DNA of 64,000 nucleotides from Mikania micrantha (Eukaryota > Streptophyta > Magnoliopsida > Asterales > Asteraceae): the NCBI GenBank assembly GCA_009363875.1, contig CM018680.1:15509608-15573607 (forward strand), read 5' to 3'. Every line of letters begins with the position of its first letter. The first letter of the stretch is position 1. Below the pieces are notes generated by a model. That model searched no databases and had not been told where the DNA came from. It was given only the letters and a program-made list of their open reading frames with translations. Shown piece after piece: positions 21,331-33,075 of this stretch. Position numbers and translations under genes: made by a program.

Positions 21331-22350
21331 GAATAAATTATCTCCAAACAACATTCTATCTTCTAGAATTTAAAAATAGAATTTGATGTAGCATCATTAT
21401 TTTATCACATAATACATCAAGCTCATTAGACCTTATGTAATTTACTCAGATCGTTTACAACGTTTTGTGGTTTACAATGAAAGGGCATTGCGTGACTTCT
21501 GGTATTTTTACGAACAATAATATGTAATGGTTAGTGTACTAAACTTGATTAATTTAACACGTGAATAATTTAATATTGGTTATTAAATTAAAGTTGTTGA
21601 AAAGTCTAGCGAAGAATGTTTGTTTGAATGCACGGATTTGCATTTAGTATTTTTGAGATTTCGGTACCTTTTGGCAGTGTTTAAATGAATCTTTGTGATG
21701 AATCGGTTAACAAATTTAGTGGATATGCATGGATTAGCATAAATGATGAATCATAAATGAATAATTGGAGTTAACAACGAAAAACCGTAATTTTTAAAGT
21801 TAACCGCATATTTTATCCGTGTTTTAGCCGGATAAAATGGATTTAATTAACCAAATGACATCAAAAGTCATTATTGTTAACTAAAATTTAATTATTTTAA
21901 TGAGTTTAAATATTTTAGTAATTTAAAAATAAAAATCGTGTTTAAACAAAATTATGCAGTATGGGATATAACAACCGTAACACTCAGATTATGCATGATT
22001 TATCTGTTTGAACCGAAGTAGGATAAGTGTCCTTACACTTGTCAAGAGGAGGCCAAAGATTTGAATTTTCAAAATCCTACAAATCTACACAATCCCTCCA
22101 AAAATCCTGAGCGTCGTCACTTTTTAGTTTACAAGAAAAACCATCCAACTCCCTCTTTCTCTCTCTCTCTCAACCAAACTGTCACCCTCCTCCCTCTCTC
22201 TTCTTCACCCTTTTGATATTCAAGTTACCATATCTTCATCTTATTCATCAAGTATTGGTGTGTGATGATTTAGGAAGAGATAAGGAACAAGAATACACAA
22301 GGTAAGATTTATATTTTGTGTTCTTAAGTTAGGAAAATAAGATTGTTCGC
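21331..22350. other. AT-rich intergenic DNA with a CT-rich tract
   Basis: No gene is recognised. A pyrimidine-rich stretch at 22145-22215 (TCTCTC repeats) followed by a GT-containing sequence could be a leader of an old retroelement or transcript, but nothing downstream supports this. Confidence 0.4.
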
Positions 22351-22395
22351 CTAAAGTTTGGGTTTTAAAAACAAGCGGGTTTTGTATAAACATGC

Positions 22396-22575
22396 ATTGT
22401 GTATGAATGTATGAATGTATGTATGTGTGTCGTGAGTGTGTGTAAAAATGTATGTATGTGTGTGTAATGTGTGTGTATGTCATGTATGTTGTGTATGTAC
22501 ATATTGTGTGGGTTTCGTGATACATAAATATATATATGTGTGTGTGTGTTGTTTGATATGATATGTATGTGTGTA
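22396..22575. repeat. TGTA/TG-rich low-complexity tract
   Basis: Interrupted TATG, TGTG and GTAT runs occur over 180 bp. The His/Thr-rich frames they create on the minus strand are artefacts. Confidence 0.85.
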
Positions 22576-22589
22576 TTAACAGTTGGTTC

Positions 22590-22778
22590 TATCATTTTCA
22601 ATAAACCATTTGCCTCTAAAAATAGGTTTTCATATGAATTGCCCGCACGTACAGTGTAATTCGTAGATTTTAACATAGGAAATTGTAAACTTGATAGAGA
22701 TGGACCAACTTCTTTGTAAGTGACAATAGTATTTGTGTTGTTGTTGTTGTTGTTGTTGTTGTTTGGTGGAGTTGTCAT
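22590..22778 (-). pseudogene. Copia gag N-terminal fragment
   Basis: Read on the minus strand from 22778, a short frame starts MTTPP and a poly-Asn tract (from a GTT microsatellite). It continues with a PMLKSTNYTV segment and LEANGLLKMIEP, matching the start of the Copia UBN2/gag domain (LTxxNYxxW ... LEAxGLWxxI). The Trp expected after NYTV is missing and the match ends in the TG-rich tract. It is a fragment without LTRs in view. Confidence 0.6.
22735..22763. repeat. (GTT)n microsatellite
   Basis: About nine GTT units occur in a row, encoding the Asn run of the gag fragment on the opposite strand. Confidence 0.9.
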
Positions 22779-22799
22779 AGTAATTAAACTATTTCAATT

Positions 22800-23850
22800 C
22801 CAAAAAAAACAACTTTGATATAACAAATTTTTAATTGTTCAGATCAATAGATAATTAGAAATCAAATACTAAAACACTATACAAGTAAAATAATCCTAAA
22901 GATGAATATGAATTACTTACTTGATCAATTAGTATCTTCAGTCCAAAAAAGTGCTTCTGTTTTGATCTTAAATAAAATTTCAAGAAATTCAAGAAGAAAA
23001 AAAAACTTACGGTCGGTTTTTCTTTTCCAAATGAAACCAATAATTCAACTTTGGTCTTATTCCTTAATTAAATTCAATCGCTGGAAATACTAATTCTGGT
23101 CTTTCTCAAATATCAATAATAAAATTTTGAACCCAACAAAGTTTCTTGATTGGATTTTGGTAGAACCAAAACTCTCAAATGAAAAAAAATAATAATAAGT
23201 TCACAGTTTGCCTTCTTTTTTATTTTTTACACTTGATCGAAAAATCCAAAAGAAACAAAGCCACAATTGCCTTGTTAAACACATCTTATCTTAGCATCTT
23301 AATAAACAAAAATAATGTTTGTCACTTGTCACAATTTTAGGCCATTAGTGCCACTTGGCAACTTCATATCACCTTTTTAATTCTCACTCTTATTAAGCAA
23401 GAATATTAACTCTCATCATATTCAATAGTTATAATATTAATATTATTATTGACCTTTTTAATTCTAAAAAGTTTTATAATCAATTAAAAATAATATTTTA
23501 TAAAAAACACTTTAAAACAATTCTAAGATATGATTTTTTTTTCTAAAAATCAATATTTTCTAGAAATAAAAAAATTTAAATTAGTATTTATTAGAATTTT
23601 TTTTTCTAAAAATTATGTATTCTAAAAAAATTAAAAAAATAAAATAGACTATCATACATAGATTTTAAAAAAATAGTTTTTTTATAAACAAATGACATTT
23701 TTTAGTATTAAAATTTTAAAAATTAATTTCTTTTAAAAATAAAGTTTTTGATCAATTACTGTAATATGCATTTTAAACATTTTATATTAAAATATTAATT
23801 TTATAATTTATAAATTTTTATTGCTAAGTATTTAAAATTTTATATTAAAT
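22800..23850. other. AT-rich DNA, probable Helitron body
   Basis: No coding signal is visible. Because a Helitron-type 3' end closes at 23877, part of this stretch probably belongs to that non-autonomous element. Its 5' TC end could not be placed. Confidence 0.35.
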
Positions 23851-23877
23851 CCGTGTAACACACGGGCTATACTCTAG
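23851..23877 (+). mobile_element. Helitron 3' terminus
   Basis: A hairpin (CCGTGT / ACACGG, three-base loop) lies nine bases before CTAG, which is followed by T. This is the standard plant Helitron 3' end (GC hairpin, then CTRR at the A|T insertion site). Confidence 0.7.
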
Positions 23878-24825
23878 TTTATTATAACACAAAGACACCC
23901 TTAATGGTGAATTTGCTATCGGCCTTAATAAGTATGGAATAAAGGCTCTGATTTTGACCAAATAAAGTCAAATAGAAATCTATTCTTTAGAACTTGAATA
24001 TCTACAGCAAACTACAATTGTTTCTGATTTTTGACCAAAAATCAAATACCTATCTCTTGCCCTTAAAATAACAACTGGAATCCAATACAATCCTATGCCT
24101 TGAATGGAATTCCAAAGAAAATAAGATTCAATTAAAAACAAGCCCTAAAATTCGTTGTTGATTCTTCTCATTATATTTTTGAGAAATTACCAAAATTATC
24201 ATGATTACAAGATACTATTAGCTGATTAGGTGCTCATCTTTTGTGAAATTACCAAAAGAGCTCAATCAAACGCTTGAACTAGAAACTAATTTTTTTGTAT
24301 CGGAATGCGCTTAATTTTTTTTGTACATATGCTTGAATCTGAATTAAGAATTCGGGTTTATAGTTGTTCTTGATGCATGCACTAAAATAAGTTAAATAAT
24401 GTATACTTGTTCTTGAAGCATAAGGGGTTATAGTTCTTGAACGTATGCTTCAAGTTCAAATCCTGGAGATGGTCTTGGATGCTAAATGAATTTTAGCGTT
24501 TCCCTTGTATTTCTAATTTTACTATTTATTTATATAGTTTATTATCGCCTTTGATTTCATGGCCTAAAAGGGGTCATTTTAATTCAACTTTTGCCTATTA
24601 TTTGACACTTAAAAGTGAACCTCAAACTTATCTTTTGTAGGAAGATGAAGTATTATCAATGAATGTTGGAGTGAAGCATTATATTTTGCATTTCTTCATT
24701 ATTTAAACTTTCTTATCTTGATGGGGGTGAGGAAGAACAACAATCAAGATAGATTAGGTATCGCGCCTTCCACCTGAGGCTACTAGGATTGTTCATGTCT
24801 TAAAAGATTATAGAATGAAAGTTTC
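23878..24825. other. Intergenic DNA, nothing recognised
   Basis: AT-rich with no supported gene. The last 100 bp may include decayed sequence of the DnaJ pseudogene that follows. Confidence 0.45.
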
Positions 24826-24829
24826 TATC

Positions 24830-25030
24830 AGAATGAAAGTTTGTATGAGGCATCTTGGACCATCTATGTTCCAGCAAATGCAGCAAGCCTGCAATGAATG
24901 CAAGTGAACTAAAGAAACCATCAATTACATGGATCTATGCACACAACGCAAGGATGAGAAAGTTGTGGAAATGCATGTGGAGAAGGCATGCAGAAGATTA
25001 CATTCCCTAGAGAGGCGGATGAAGTTGTAT
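24830..25030 (+). pseudogene. DnaJ (HSP40 type I) pseudogene fragment
   Basis: A translated stretch carries RHLGPSM, QQMQ, a CNEC zinc-finger half, TKETIN, an EKVVEMHVEK segment and, after a one-base frame change near 24985, GMQKITFP and EADE. These are landmarks of the cysteine-rich zinc-finger region and start of the C-terminal substrate-binding domain of plant type I DnaJ co-chaperones (ANJ1-like). An in-frame TGA follows CNEC, the second half of one zinc site is CTQR instead of CPQC, and about ten residues are missing. No J domain is found upstream. It is a dead fragment, joined without an intron across this part, so perhaps retrocopied. Confidence 0.75.
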
Positions 25031-25360
25031 GTATGCTTCTTATCTTTATTATTTCAGTAGATCTATACTTAAAACAGTTGGTACATCAAATTTATCGATC
25101 TCTTTTACATCCATTGGGTTTGAATTTTTGACATCAAACAAAGCTAATGTGGAATTTGCATGTTTAGGCTTAAGTTTAGTCTACATGGGTTTAGGTCTAG
25201 CCAATAAACAAATTTATGCTAAGATAGAGCTGGTGGCTTCAGGGCAGGCTTTTGTCTTGCTTAATATAAAAATATATAAGATTTTGTGTCATTTTTATAC
25301 TATTTCTATATGTCAATGTATTCATGAACTTTTAAATGTATGTATCAATGCATATATTAG
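25031..25360. other. Intergenic DNA, nothing recognised
   Basis: A 122-codon open frame (25029-25397) runs through here. It overlaps the MITE terminus, has biased AT-driven composition and no recognisable domain, so I do not call a gene. Confidence 0.4.
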
Positions 25361-25787
25361 TAGGGGAAAGATCAAACTAAAAGTCTATGTTGCCTAAGAA
25401 GGCTAAAAAAGATTTTTAAAACCTCGAAAACCAACCTAAACGAACTCCGATTGAATTCATTTCGATGGCGTTGGAATTGTCTCATCGAACCCTACAATAT
25501 TAGCTTTTAAGTTTTAGCTTTAATAACTACTTTTAAAGTTTAGATTTTAGGGTTTGGTTTTTGACTTTTTAGGTTTTATCTTTAAGCTTATGGTTTGTTT
25601 TTAAAGTTTTGGTTTTAGTATTTGGGTTTATTGTTTACAATTTAATGTTTGTGTTTTAGGGTTCAACAAGCGGTTCCAATGATAAAAAATGAATTCAATC
25701 GGACTTTGTTTGGGTCGGTTTTCGTGTTTTTGAAAATCCTTCTTAATGTTCTTATGCAAAATAGACTTTTTGGGAAATTTTCCCCTA
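25361..25787. mobile_element. MITE with about 150-bp terminal inverted repeats
   Basis: The left arm (TAGGGGAAAGATC onward to about 25495) and right arm (from about 25660 to TTTTCCCCTA at 25787) are imperfect reverse complements over about 130-150 bp. Both share GTCCGATTGAATTCATT-like and GAAAACC segments. The centre is TTTAGG/TTTTAGGTTT-rich. Long TIRs suggest a Mutator-like (MULE-derived) foldback element. A clear 9-bp target duplication was not identified. Confidence 0.75.
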
Positions 25788-26399
25788 TTTTAATATATGT
25801 ATGTTTGTATGACCGGAAATCTTCAAAGGTTTTGTATACATAAGGTAATTATGTATTTATGTACTCGATCATCATTAAATGAGAAGTTGCTTTTAAATGG
25901 TTTTTAGGTTCTTTTTGCCCAAACTGCTAACACTTAACAAATGTCAAAATGAGTTTATTGAAATTGGTTATGGACTAATGGGATTGCTTAATAAGTGGGT
26001 AAGGATGTTTTATCAAATATGTTTGACCAAATGATCTTATCAAATTTGTAAGAACCAAATGATGTTTGATAAAACTTTGTTCACTAACTTTGATTTTCGT
26101 CACACTGTTGCTTACTAATGCTCAGCTAATTGCATATTTGTACAACAAATTTGGAAGGGAAGGGAAGGGAGTATAAAGCTATTGGAGCAATATAGCATAC
26201 CAATCTAGATCATTAAACTAGTTATATGTTATACTGCTTGAGGGTCTTTAATAAAATGTAGACATCTTCCAACAAACTGTTCACTCATTGTATGCGTAAA
26301 CAGCTAATAAATTTTAGGTTTTTTATCTTCTCTGTCTCGTCATATGTGTAGATAATCAATGAATCCAAGTTGTATGAAATTCCCAACGGAAGAACCTAT

Positions 26400-26401
<2 letters not shown>

Positions 26402-26440
<39 letters not shown>
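26402..26440. repeat. (TA)n microsatellite
   Basis: An uninterrupted TA run of about 38 bp. Confidence 0.95.
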
Positions 26441-26443
<3 letters not shown>

Positions 26444-27600
26444 AAAATAGTTATTGAAGCTATGATGATCACACGGATATTGGAATATATAGAAGAGGTA
26501 TGTTGTGTTTTGGCGAGGCAACCTTTATGCAGCCATGGTGATAGATTCTTTCTTCATTGTTATCATCATTTAGTTTAGATATGAGCCTATCAATTGATTT
26601 TTTTTATAGTTGCATTTGCTTCTCTTACGGTGCCTGAAAAATTGTTATGTGATGCATGTGTTGGTTTTAAATAGGTAATTTAATAACAAAAGTTAATGAT
26701 ATCATACTATTTATTTAAAACATATTGACTTGCATAAATTAGGAATATTTTTTTTGGCAAAATGAAGAAACAGTTGGATGTTTCATGTTTCAACATGTTT
26801 TGAATATAAGTGATCAAACCATGTAATTGACACGTGGAATTTTTAACTTTAAATTTCTTTGTTCTCTAACCAATTTTCGTTATTTGTATGGTTGATTTTT
26901 TTTTTCAAGATCACTATATTTATACAGAGTTTTTTTTATTTATTTTGTGTTATTATTTAATCGAGATTTGTAAAACACATGACATATATAGACTGCATAG
27001 ACGTTACGAAAAATAAAACTATCTTAGAACACTGTCTATATTGTGAGAACATTGATAAATTAACAAAAACACACACCATGTTGTATATTAATGTTGCCAC
27101 TGTCGCATCACGCATCTTTCCAACTAGTAATTGTAAATTTATATTAATTATAACGTAAATAATTTGAAAACTCAATATTTAATCCTTTTCTAAAAGCATT
27201 GATTGCAAGTGTGACTCGAGATAGATGTTGAATTGAGAACAAAACAAATTAAAAGTCATAAAATTATAGTTTAATTTACATTTAAGCGAAAATAAAAAAC
27301 TAAAAATCATTAAAATTGATACAAGTATAAATATAAGAGTAAATTATAAAATCATCCTTTAGGTATATCATAAATGAAAGATTTCATTCTTGAACTCTAA
27401 TAATTACAGCAGACATCTTTTATATTTATGTTTTGTAACAATTAAATTCTTTTCAGTTAAGAAAGTTATTTTTTTGTTAATTTTTTAAAAATGACGATTT
27501 TGCCCTTGTTATAAAATGATGAAACATGTTACTATTTATGTACTTAAATTACATGCCATGTAATTTACTTTTTTTATTAATTTTTTTTTTCTTTTCTTTG
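26441..27600. other. AT-rich intergenic DNA, nothing recognised
   Basis: No supported gene or structured repeat. Confidence 0.45.
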
Positions 27601-27609
27601 ATTTTTTCT

Positions 27610-27785
27610 ATGCCAGACAAAATGAGCGGTTTGGGTTGAGTTGGGTAACGAGTCAAAACGGAGGCGGGTTAGGATGGGTGCATGTCAAGACGGGTTTTAA
27701 GCCAAATTCGTTTGGGTTTAAACGAGTCGTTCAAAAAAATCAATTTCGCTCAAGTTAAAATGAGTTGTAACAAAACAAATAGTTT
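27610..27785. repeat. GGGTTGGGT/GGGTCAAAACGGG-type dispersed repeat
   Basis: A G-rich segment with recurring GGGTT, AACGAGTC and ACGGGTTTT motifs in AT-rich surroundings, typical of small dispersed plant transposon remnants. Family not assigned. Confidence 0.4.
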
Positions 27786-28241
27786 ATTTGAATAATTTTT
27801 AATGATTTTCTTATTAAATATATTATTGATCATTCTTACCCATTGAAATCCATTATGTTTACATAGTTTTTAAGTTGCCGATCTTGACCCGCTTTGTATT
27901 AAGGTGTTACCCATACTATGTCATAATGTTACATATTTTACCCAAAATGCAATAATTGTTTACACAATTCTATCCATTTATCTTGCTATGGGTCAAGATT
28001 GCCAGGTATAATTTTTTCCTTTATCTTTTATTTTTTAGCATTTTTTTATAAAAATTTTATAATTTATTAATTTTCAAATATATTTATTTTCATTGGTTAG
28101 ATCATCTACTTTAAATTTCTAGTTATATTTCACTTAAAATTGATTTTTAAAGTCTAAATTTTTTTCGTGAATTAAAAAATAAAAATTTCAAACATATTTT
28201 AATTTAGTTTTTTTCTAAATCCAAGATGTAAAACCATAAAC

Positions 28242-28247
28242 TTTATT
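28242..28247 (-). terminator. Candidate polyadenylation signal of the kinase gene
   Basis: AATAAA on the minus strand about 320 bp after the stop codon at 28566. It is a plausible near-upstream element, but other AT-rich signals are nearby. Confidence 0.4.
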
Positions 28248-28565
28248 CACAACTTCATTACTTTTCCTCTAACTTGAATAAGAATATCCATACTTACAAA
28301 ATACATGGTGTTTTGACTATTATACCCATCCTAGCATAAGCATGAACCCTGCAGCACCAAGATAATATGAGGTTTATACTGGTAATTTCATTCATTATTA
28401 GCAGGACAGATAATGTTACCTAAGAGAGTGCATACCATACCTTATGATTTAAAGCAAAGAAATCATTCCATCATCATCATCTTTAATCCCTGAACATGGC
28501 AGTACATGAGTGTGATTCCTATTTGCAAATAATGAATCTTTGGTCATTAAAGTCTCAACATTTCA

Positions 28566-31500
28566 CTATTTCTGTTCATTTTGCAGGGGCAGTACGGTCA
28601 TTGAGGGTGACGGGTGAGAGACAAAGGTGGAGGCCTTATGATCTTCAGAAAATTCAACTTGTGAAGCCAAGTACTCGAGAGCAACGACAATATCACCAAT
28701 TAAAGGCCGGAAATTTGCTTGCTCTTGAAGACACATTGCAATTATGGCAACTGCATGGTGCATACAACGGGCTGGGAACTGATCTTCTAGTAAAGGGTCA
28801 GCTAACTGAACAAACTTCTTCCTGTCTCTCAAAAACGGGCGTGCCTGCACAAACGGTGGTATATTTTAAATGAACAAAGAGTGGTCAAATTGAACAATTT
28901 GTTTGACAATTAGTTTAATTGGATTTAGCCAAAAACAATGTAAGTGGCTCATATTTAACAAATTTTGATACTTGACACAAAACACACAACCCAAACTAAC
29001 CCATTCTAAGTAAACATTTGGACACTAAAATCAATATAGCCGAAGTCTACACAAGTGTCTACAAACTCTTAATTATTCTACGTAATAGAATTGGATAAAT
29101 ATTTTCAATAAAAGTTTCATGACCATATATAATAAAATAAATTGTATAAAAAATTCAAAACAATAAGGTTTGTGGATCAGCCCAACCTTTTCTGATCAAT
29201 CCTAAATCATACCCAGTCCTGGTTTACCACTAAGCAACCAGCCTATTTTGCCAACTACACTCGTTACGTATAAAGAAAACTAAACATACCCATGAAACTA
29301 AATTCTGTTCTCCAGTTTTTTTAGTCATGTCAATTGCTTTACGCCCTGCAATAAGCTCAAGCAGCACGACGCCAAAGCTGTAAATATCTGACTTTATAGT
29401 AAGTTTACCACTCATTGCATAATCAGGTGCACAGTAGCCATAGGTCCCCATAACTCGAGTCGACACGTGGGTGTGGTCACCTACTGGACCCAATTTAGCA
29501 AGCCCAAAGTCTGAAAGCTTTGGATTGAAGTCACAATCCAATAATATGTTTGATGATTTTAAATCACGATAAATTACGGGTGGATTCGCTTTGCAATGAA
29601 GATATTCAAGACCACGAGCGGCACCAACAGCAATCTTTAATCTGGTTTGCCAATCCAATGGATCCTGATGAGGCTTTAGATCTGGAAAAAGAACACATTT
29701 ACTTTAAGTTTCAATTATATTTTTATTGATGATGGTTTAGAATTGTATGCATATTTTAGATTAAAGGAAATAGGTCGAACAATTTGAAGAAACACTCAAC
29801 TGTTTGCATCCTCTAAAATTGCTTTGGTCAAAAATTTTATCATTATTCTAGTTAAAGAACTTAAGAATATTTTATTCACTGATAAATAAGTATCTATATG
29901 CTTCATAGGAATTCGAAAAATGATCCGTTGCAAAGTATCAATATGCATCACAGGAATTCGAAAAATGATTCATGGCAAAGTAAAACGCCCCATTTGTGGT
30001 GCACACATATAATGTATATATGGCCAAAGTAAAATTGCACGAATTTTAACGTTATTTTGCTTATTTTGTGAAAATAACGTTAGTGTTGGGACAATTAACT
30101 TCCAAACGATAACTTTGAGTTAGGGACTCCTTCGGAGCAACCTCTCTTTCCCAAATGGGATAGGGGTAAGGTTTGTGTCCATCCTTCCCCCCAAACCCTG
30201 CTGAAAAGTGGGAATATACTGTGTAAGTTTGTTTAGTTTGTTTATTCATGGCAAGAAAATCCAACTAGTCCCTTTTATCATCTATAGTCAAGATATTGAT
30301 GATAATAGACACAAGAAAAGCTGGTACGCTGTTCTTAACCAAAGGCAAAGAGATTATATAAAGAAGCATGGACTATAATGAATCAAACTAAATCGAGTTG
30401 ATACCATCTATCTCTTCCGTGCACGCCATCAGATTCGTAGCTTGATCGATAAAATAAAACTAGTAAACTAAAAGCAGATAACATCACATACATAAAAGAT
30501 TACACTTTTTCCTTGTTCAAGTTATTACTACTTTGTGACACAATAATTCATGCACCATAAGCATCTTGAAAGTTTAAAGAAAGAAAGGATGGATGATTTA
30601 GATTGGCAGAGGCAAACAAGGCCAACAATAGCATATCCAAGAAATATTCAGATTTATTTCATGACAAAAAACGTAATTAAAATGAAATAAATTTTTTAAA
30701 AATTACCAAATAGATGACTTTCCAGACTACCCAGTGGCATATACTCATAAACCAGAAGTCTCTGGTCTCCATCTGTGCAGTAACCGGTCAATGTCACAAG
30801 GTTTGAATGGCGAAGAAGACTTAACATAAGAACCTCCACTATGAATTCTTGATTCCCTTGAGATCCATTCAGGTTGAGCTTTTTTACAGCTACTAACTAT
30901 TTGTAAAATCCAATTATCAGTGCCACAATCTATACTTCAGAAAATTAACGTGTGTTTCACATTAACAAGTGGTTTGGAATTGGATAACTATCTTTATATA
31001 TTTTTGATTTGATTCTTCAAACAAAACACCCCTTAATCAATTGACTATCTACTTATAATTCGTAAATCCAAACAAACTTTATCAGTTAATTGTCTACATA
31101 GAAATAGAATTCTTCAATTCAAAGAGGCAAAGACCATTTGATCAAGGATGGTGAACTTTTGAACATTCAAATCATGTTAAAACACATCAACAATTTCAAG
31201 TATAACAATTTACAAGTAAAAGGAACATGGTATACCTTCCCGGATTCCAAACGACCCTTGTAAACGCTTCCAAATCCACCCTCTCCGATCAAATTCGCAG
31301 CCCGGAAGTTCTGTGTGGACGCAGCAAGCTCGCGAAAAGTAAAGCTTCTAGCCACATTAGCCATCTGATTAGACAATGCAGCATCTTTTCCTCTAATAGA
31401 ACCTACACAACAACCACAAAAATCCCAACAAAGCCCAAATTTCAAAACAATTATTCTCATTAAATTTAACAGAAAAAAAAAATCTGGATAACCCTACCAG

Positions 31501-31712
31501 TAACACTAACATCCTTGTATGTTCTTCCCTTTCTATGGGCTGCTGCTATAACATAAAAATAAATAAATAAATAAATTCAACCATAATGCATAAACAGTAA
31601 CAACACAGCAATGGAAAACAGTCACTAAACCTGGAGATTCACTGCAACCCAAATCGCCATCACAATTTTTAACATCTTCAAAGTGACATTTCAAGCATGA
31701 AAAGCAGCTCAT
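28566..31712 (-). CDS. Receptor-like cytoplasmic kinase, RLCK VII (PBS1-like; PBL21/ASG5-type), six exons
   Basis: Exons on the minus strand are 31712-31631, 31545-31498, 31402-31236, 30896-30707, 29681-29290 and 28844-28566. Every intron is GT-AG, phases fit, and the 1158-bp CDS encodes 385 residues. The N-terminus MSCFSCLKC is Cys-rich, suggesting palmitoylation and plasma-membrane attachment; there is no Gly-2 for myristoylation. Kinase motifs are the Gly loop GEGGFG (83-88), VAVK Lys about 104, YRDLKSSN (200-207, catalytic Asp 202) and DFG (220-222). The activation-loop end has APD (248-250) where APE is usual. RLCK VII kinases relay signals from surface receptors by Ser/Thr phosphorylation. 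Similarity to Arabidopsis PBL21 is from memory of the family. The gene appears intact. I see no other full host gene nearby. Confidence 0.92.
28845..29289 (-). other. Intron 5 of the kinase gene
   Basis: 445 bp, donor GTATGT after a Trp codon (phase 0) and acceptor TGTGCAG. AT-rich, with no insertion recognised. Confidence 0.85.
30110..30255 (+). mobile_element. SINE-like sequence (Angio-domain type 3' part) in intron 4
   Basis: The GGAGCAACCTCTC, GGATAGGGGTAAGG, CCCCCCAAACCC and AAGTGGGAATA segments, followed by a TTTG-rich tail near 30220-30245, match the order I recall for the shared 3' Angio-domain of angiosperm SINEs. It lies antisense to the kinase gene, inside its 1025-bp fourth intron (29682-30706). 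The tRNA-derived head was not clearly found, so it may be 5'-truncated. Confidence 0.6.
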
Positions 31713-32172
31713 TTGTAAAAGAAAATTTACAATTTCCTACTTTCAAAGACAGGTTTACAAATTCATATATCTGGTTGATGATTACAGTTTATACAAATCG
31801 AATGGAATAATGTAGATGAGCAAATGGATAACGTTTCTTCTCTCTCTCCAACTGATTTCAGAAATGCTAGCCCTAAGTGAGAGACGACACTGATCTAACA
31901 CTGGATCTACCGAATCATTGCAGGAGAAACATATCATAAATAGAATAAAATTGTTGAATCAGACACATAAATTAAGAAGAAAATTATGATTAAATTAAAG
32001 CAAATTGCGATAGAAAAGAGATAGAATTCATGGAGGCGTAAAGACGATTGGGATGTAGCGATGGCAGCTGGGTTGCTTAGTGTCAGCAAAACTTGTGCTG
32101 GTTCAGTTTGTCCGCTTTAAGCAGTTGATTACTTCTATCTTTGATGAGACTCCTTAAATACTATATTTATTT
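31713..32172 (-). promoter_or_regulatory. 5' region of the kinase gene with TATA-like element
   Basis: Upstream of the ATG at 31712 there are about 400 bp of leader-like sequence. A TATA-like ATAAATATAG on the minus strand lies at about 32161-32170. A 5' UTR intron is possible but cannot be fixed from sequence alone. Confidence 0.35.
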
Positions 32173-32300
32173 ATGGAATATTAATGTTTTTTATCAACAT
32201 TTGGTATGATTAAATTTAATTCCTTAATATATTTCATCTACTTTTGCTTTATATGTGTGTTCGAAAGACTTGGTTTAGTGGTACGTTGCACACACTTTTA

Positions 32301-32764
32301 GACCATCCACATTCACAATCTAATCCAACCCAACCTTTTAATAAAAAACTAATTTCTCTCTCTTCCATCTACACAACCCAATCAAACCAAACTTCTTACT
32401 CTTATTAACAACCCAATCTTTACTATATTCTATTAAATAAGTATAATTTATATAAAAAAATACAATTTTTTAAAAGAATTCAGTTTTTAACAAAATTTAT
32501 ACCGACATGTTCATAAGAAAAAACTGATCAAGACCATGTTTTTAATTTTTTTTAAAATGTTAATTATTGAAAATTATTAAAAAAACAAAATTATAAGAAA
32601 ACTAATTATTATGATAAAGTAAAAAAAAGAATAAAAAATAAATAAACAAAGATTGCAACCTAGGTTGGTGAGGCAACCCAGATCGTGAGCCATGGGATTT
32701 TTTTATTGTTTTTTTCTTTCTTAACAGTGCCACAATCCAAGAAGGATTGCCAATGGCAATGGTC
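32301..32764. mobile_element. Harbinger/Tourist-type MITE
   Basis: The ends GACCATCCACATT and (reverse complement of the right end) GACCATTGCCATT form an imperfect TIR. The element is flanked by TTA at 32298-32300 and 32765-32767, the usual 3-bp target of PIF/Harbinger elements. At 464 bp with no coding content it is non-autonomous. It lies about 590 bp upstream of the kinase start codon. Confidence 0.7.
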
Positions 32765-32819
32765 TTATTAAAACTTGTCGGTTCAATTTCTATAATTGTC
32801 AAAATTTGTGAGACATAAC

Positions 32820-33075
32820 AATGCCGCGTGACCCGGGCTATTACCCGGCTTTGTGTCCGAGCCAAAAGGGTTTTACGCTGCAAGTTTCCCTATAACATTT
32901 GGTTGACGAGTCTTCGACTCCAACCAACTTGGCCCGTCATGAGGGTTGGGTGGAGTCTCCGCTGCAATCGCAGTATAGGGAGCCTATCAAATGCCACTGA
33001 AAAATTCACCGCTTCAATTGTAACATGAGTGTAAGGCTGAGGCTTTGATACTCAGTCATTGCACTATGAGGCAAT
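32820..33075. repeat. GC-richer unclassified interspersed repeat
   Basis: A block with ACCCGGGCTATTACCCGG, GACGAGTCTTCGACTC and a GGGTTGGGTGGAGTCTCC stretch contrasts sharply with the flanks. It contains several short dyads and ends near GCACTATGAGGCAATGG. I recognise it only as repeat-like. The short open frames across it are not credible genes. Confidence 0.4.

Noticed and set aside
22241..22590. His/Thr-rich minus-strand ORFs
   Set aside because: Produced by the TG/TATG microsatellite; only the portion beyond 22590 resembles gag.
25029..25397. 122-codon ORF as a gene
   Set aside because: No domain, AT-driven composition, and it overlaps the DnaJ scrap and the MITE end.
32602..33028. ORFs in the GC-rich block
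   Set aside because: Frames on both strands cross the MITE end and the unclassified repeat, with no homology recognised.
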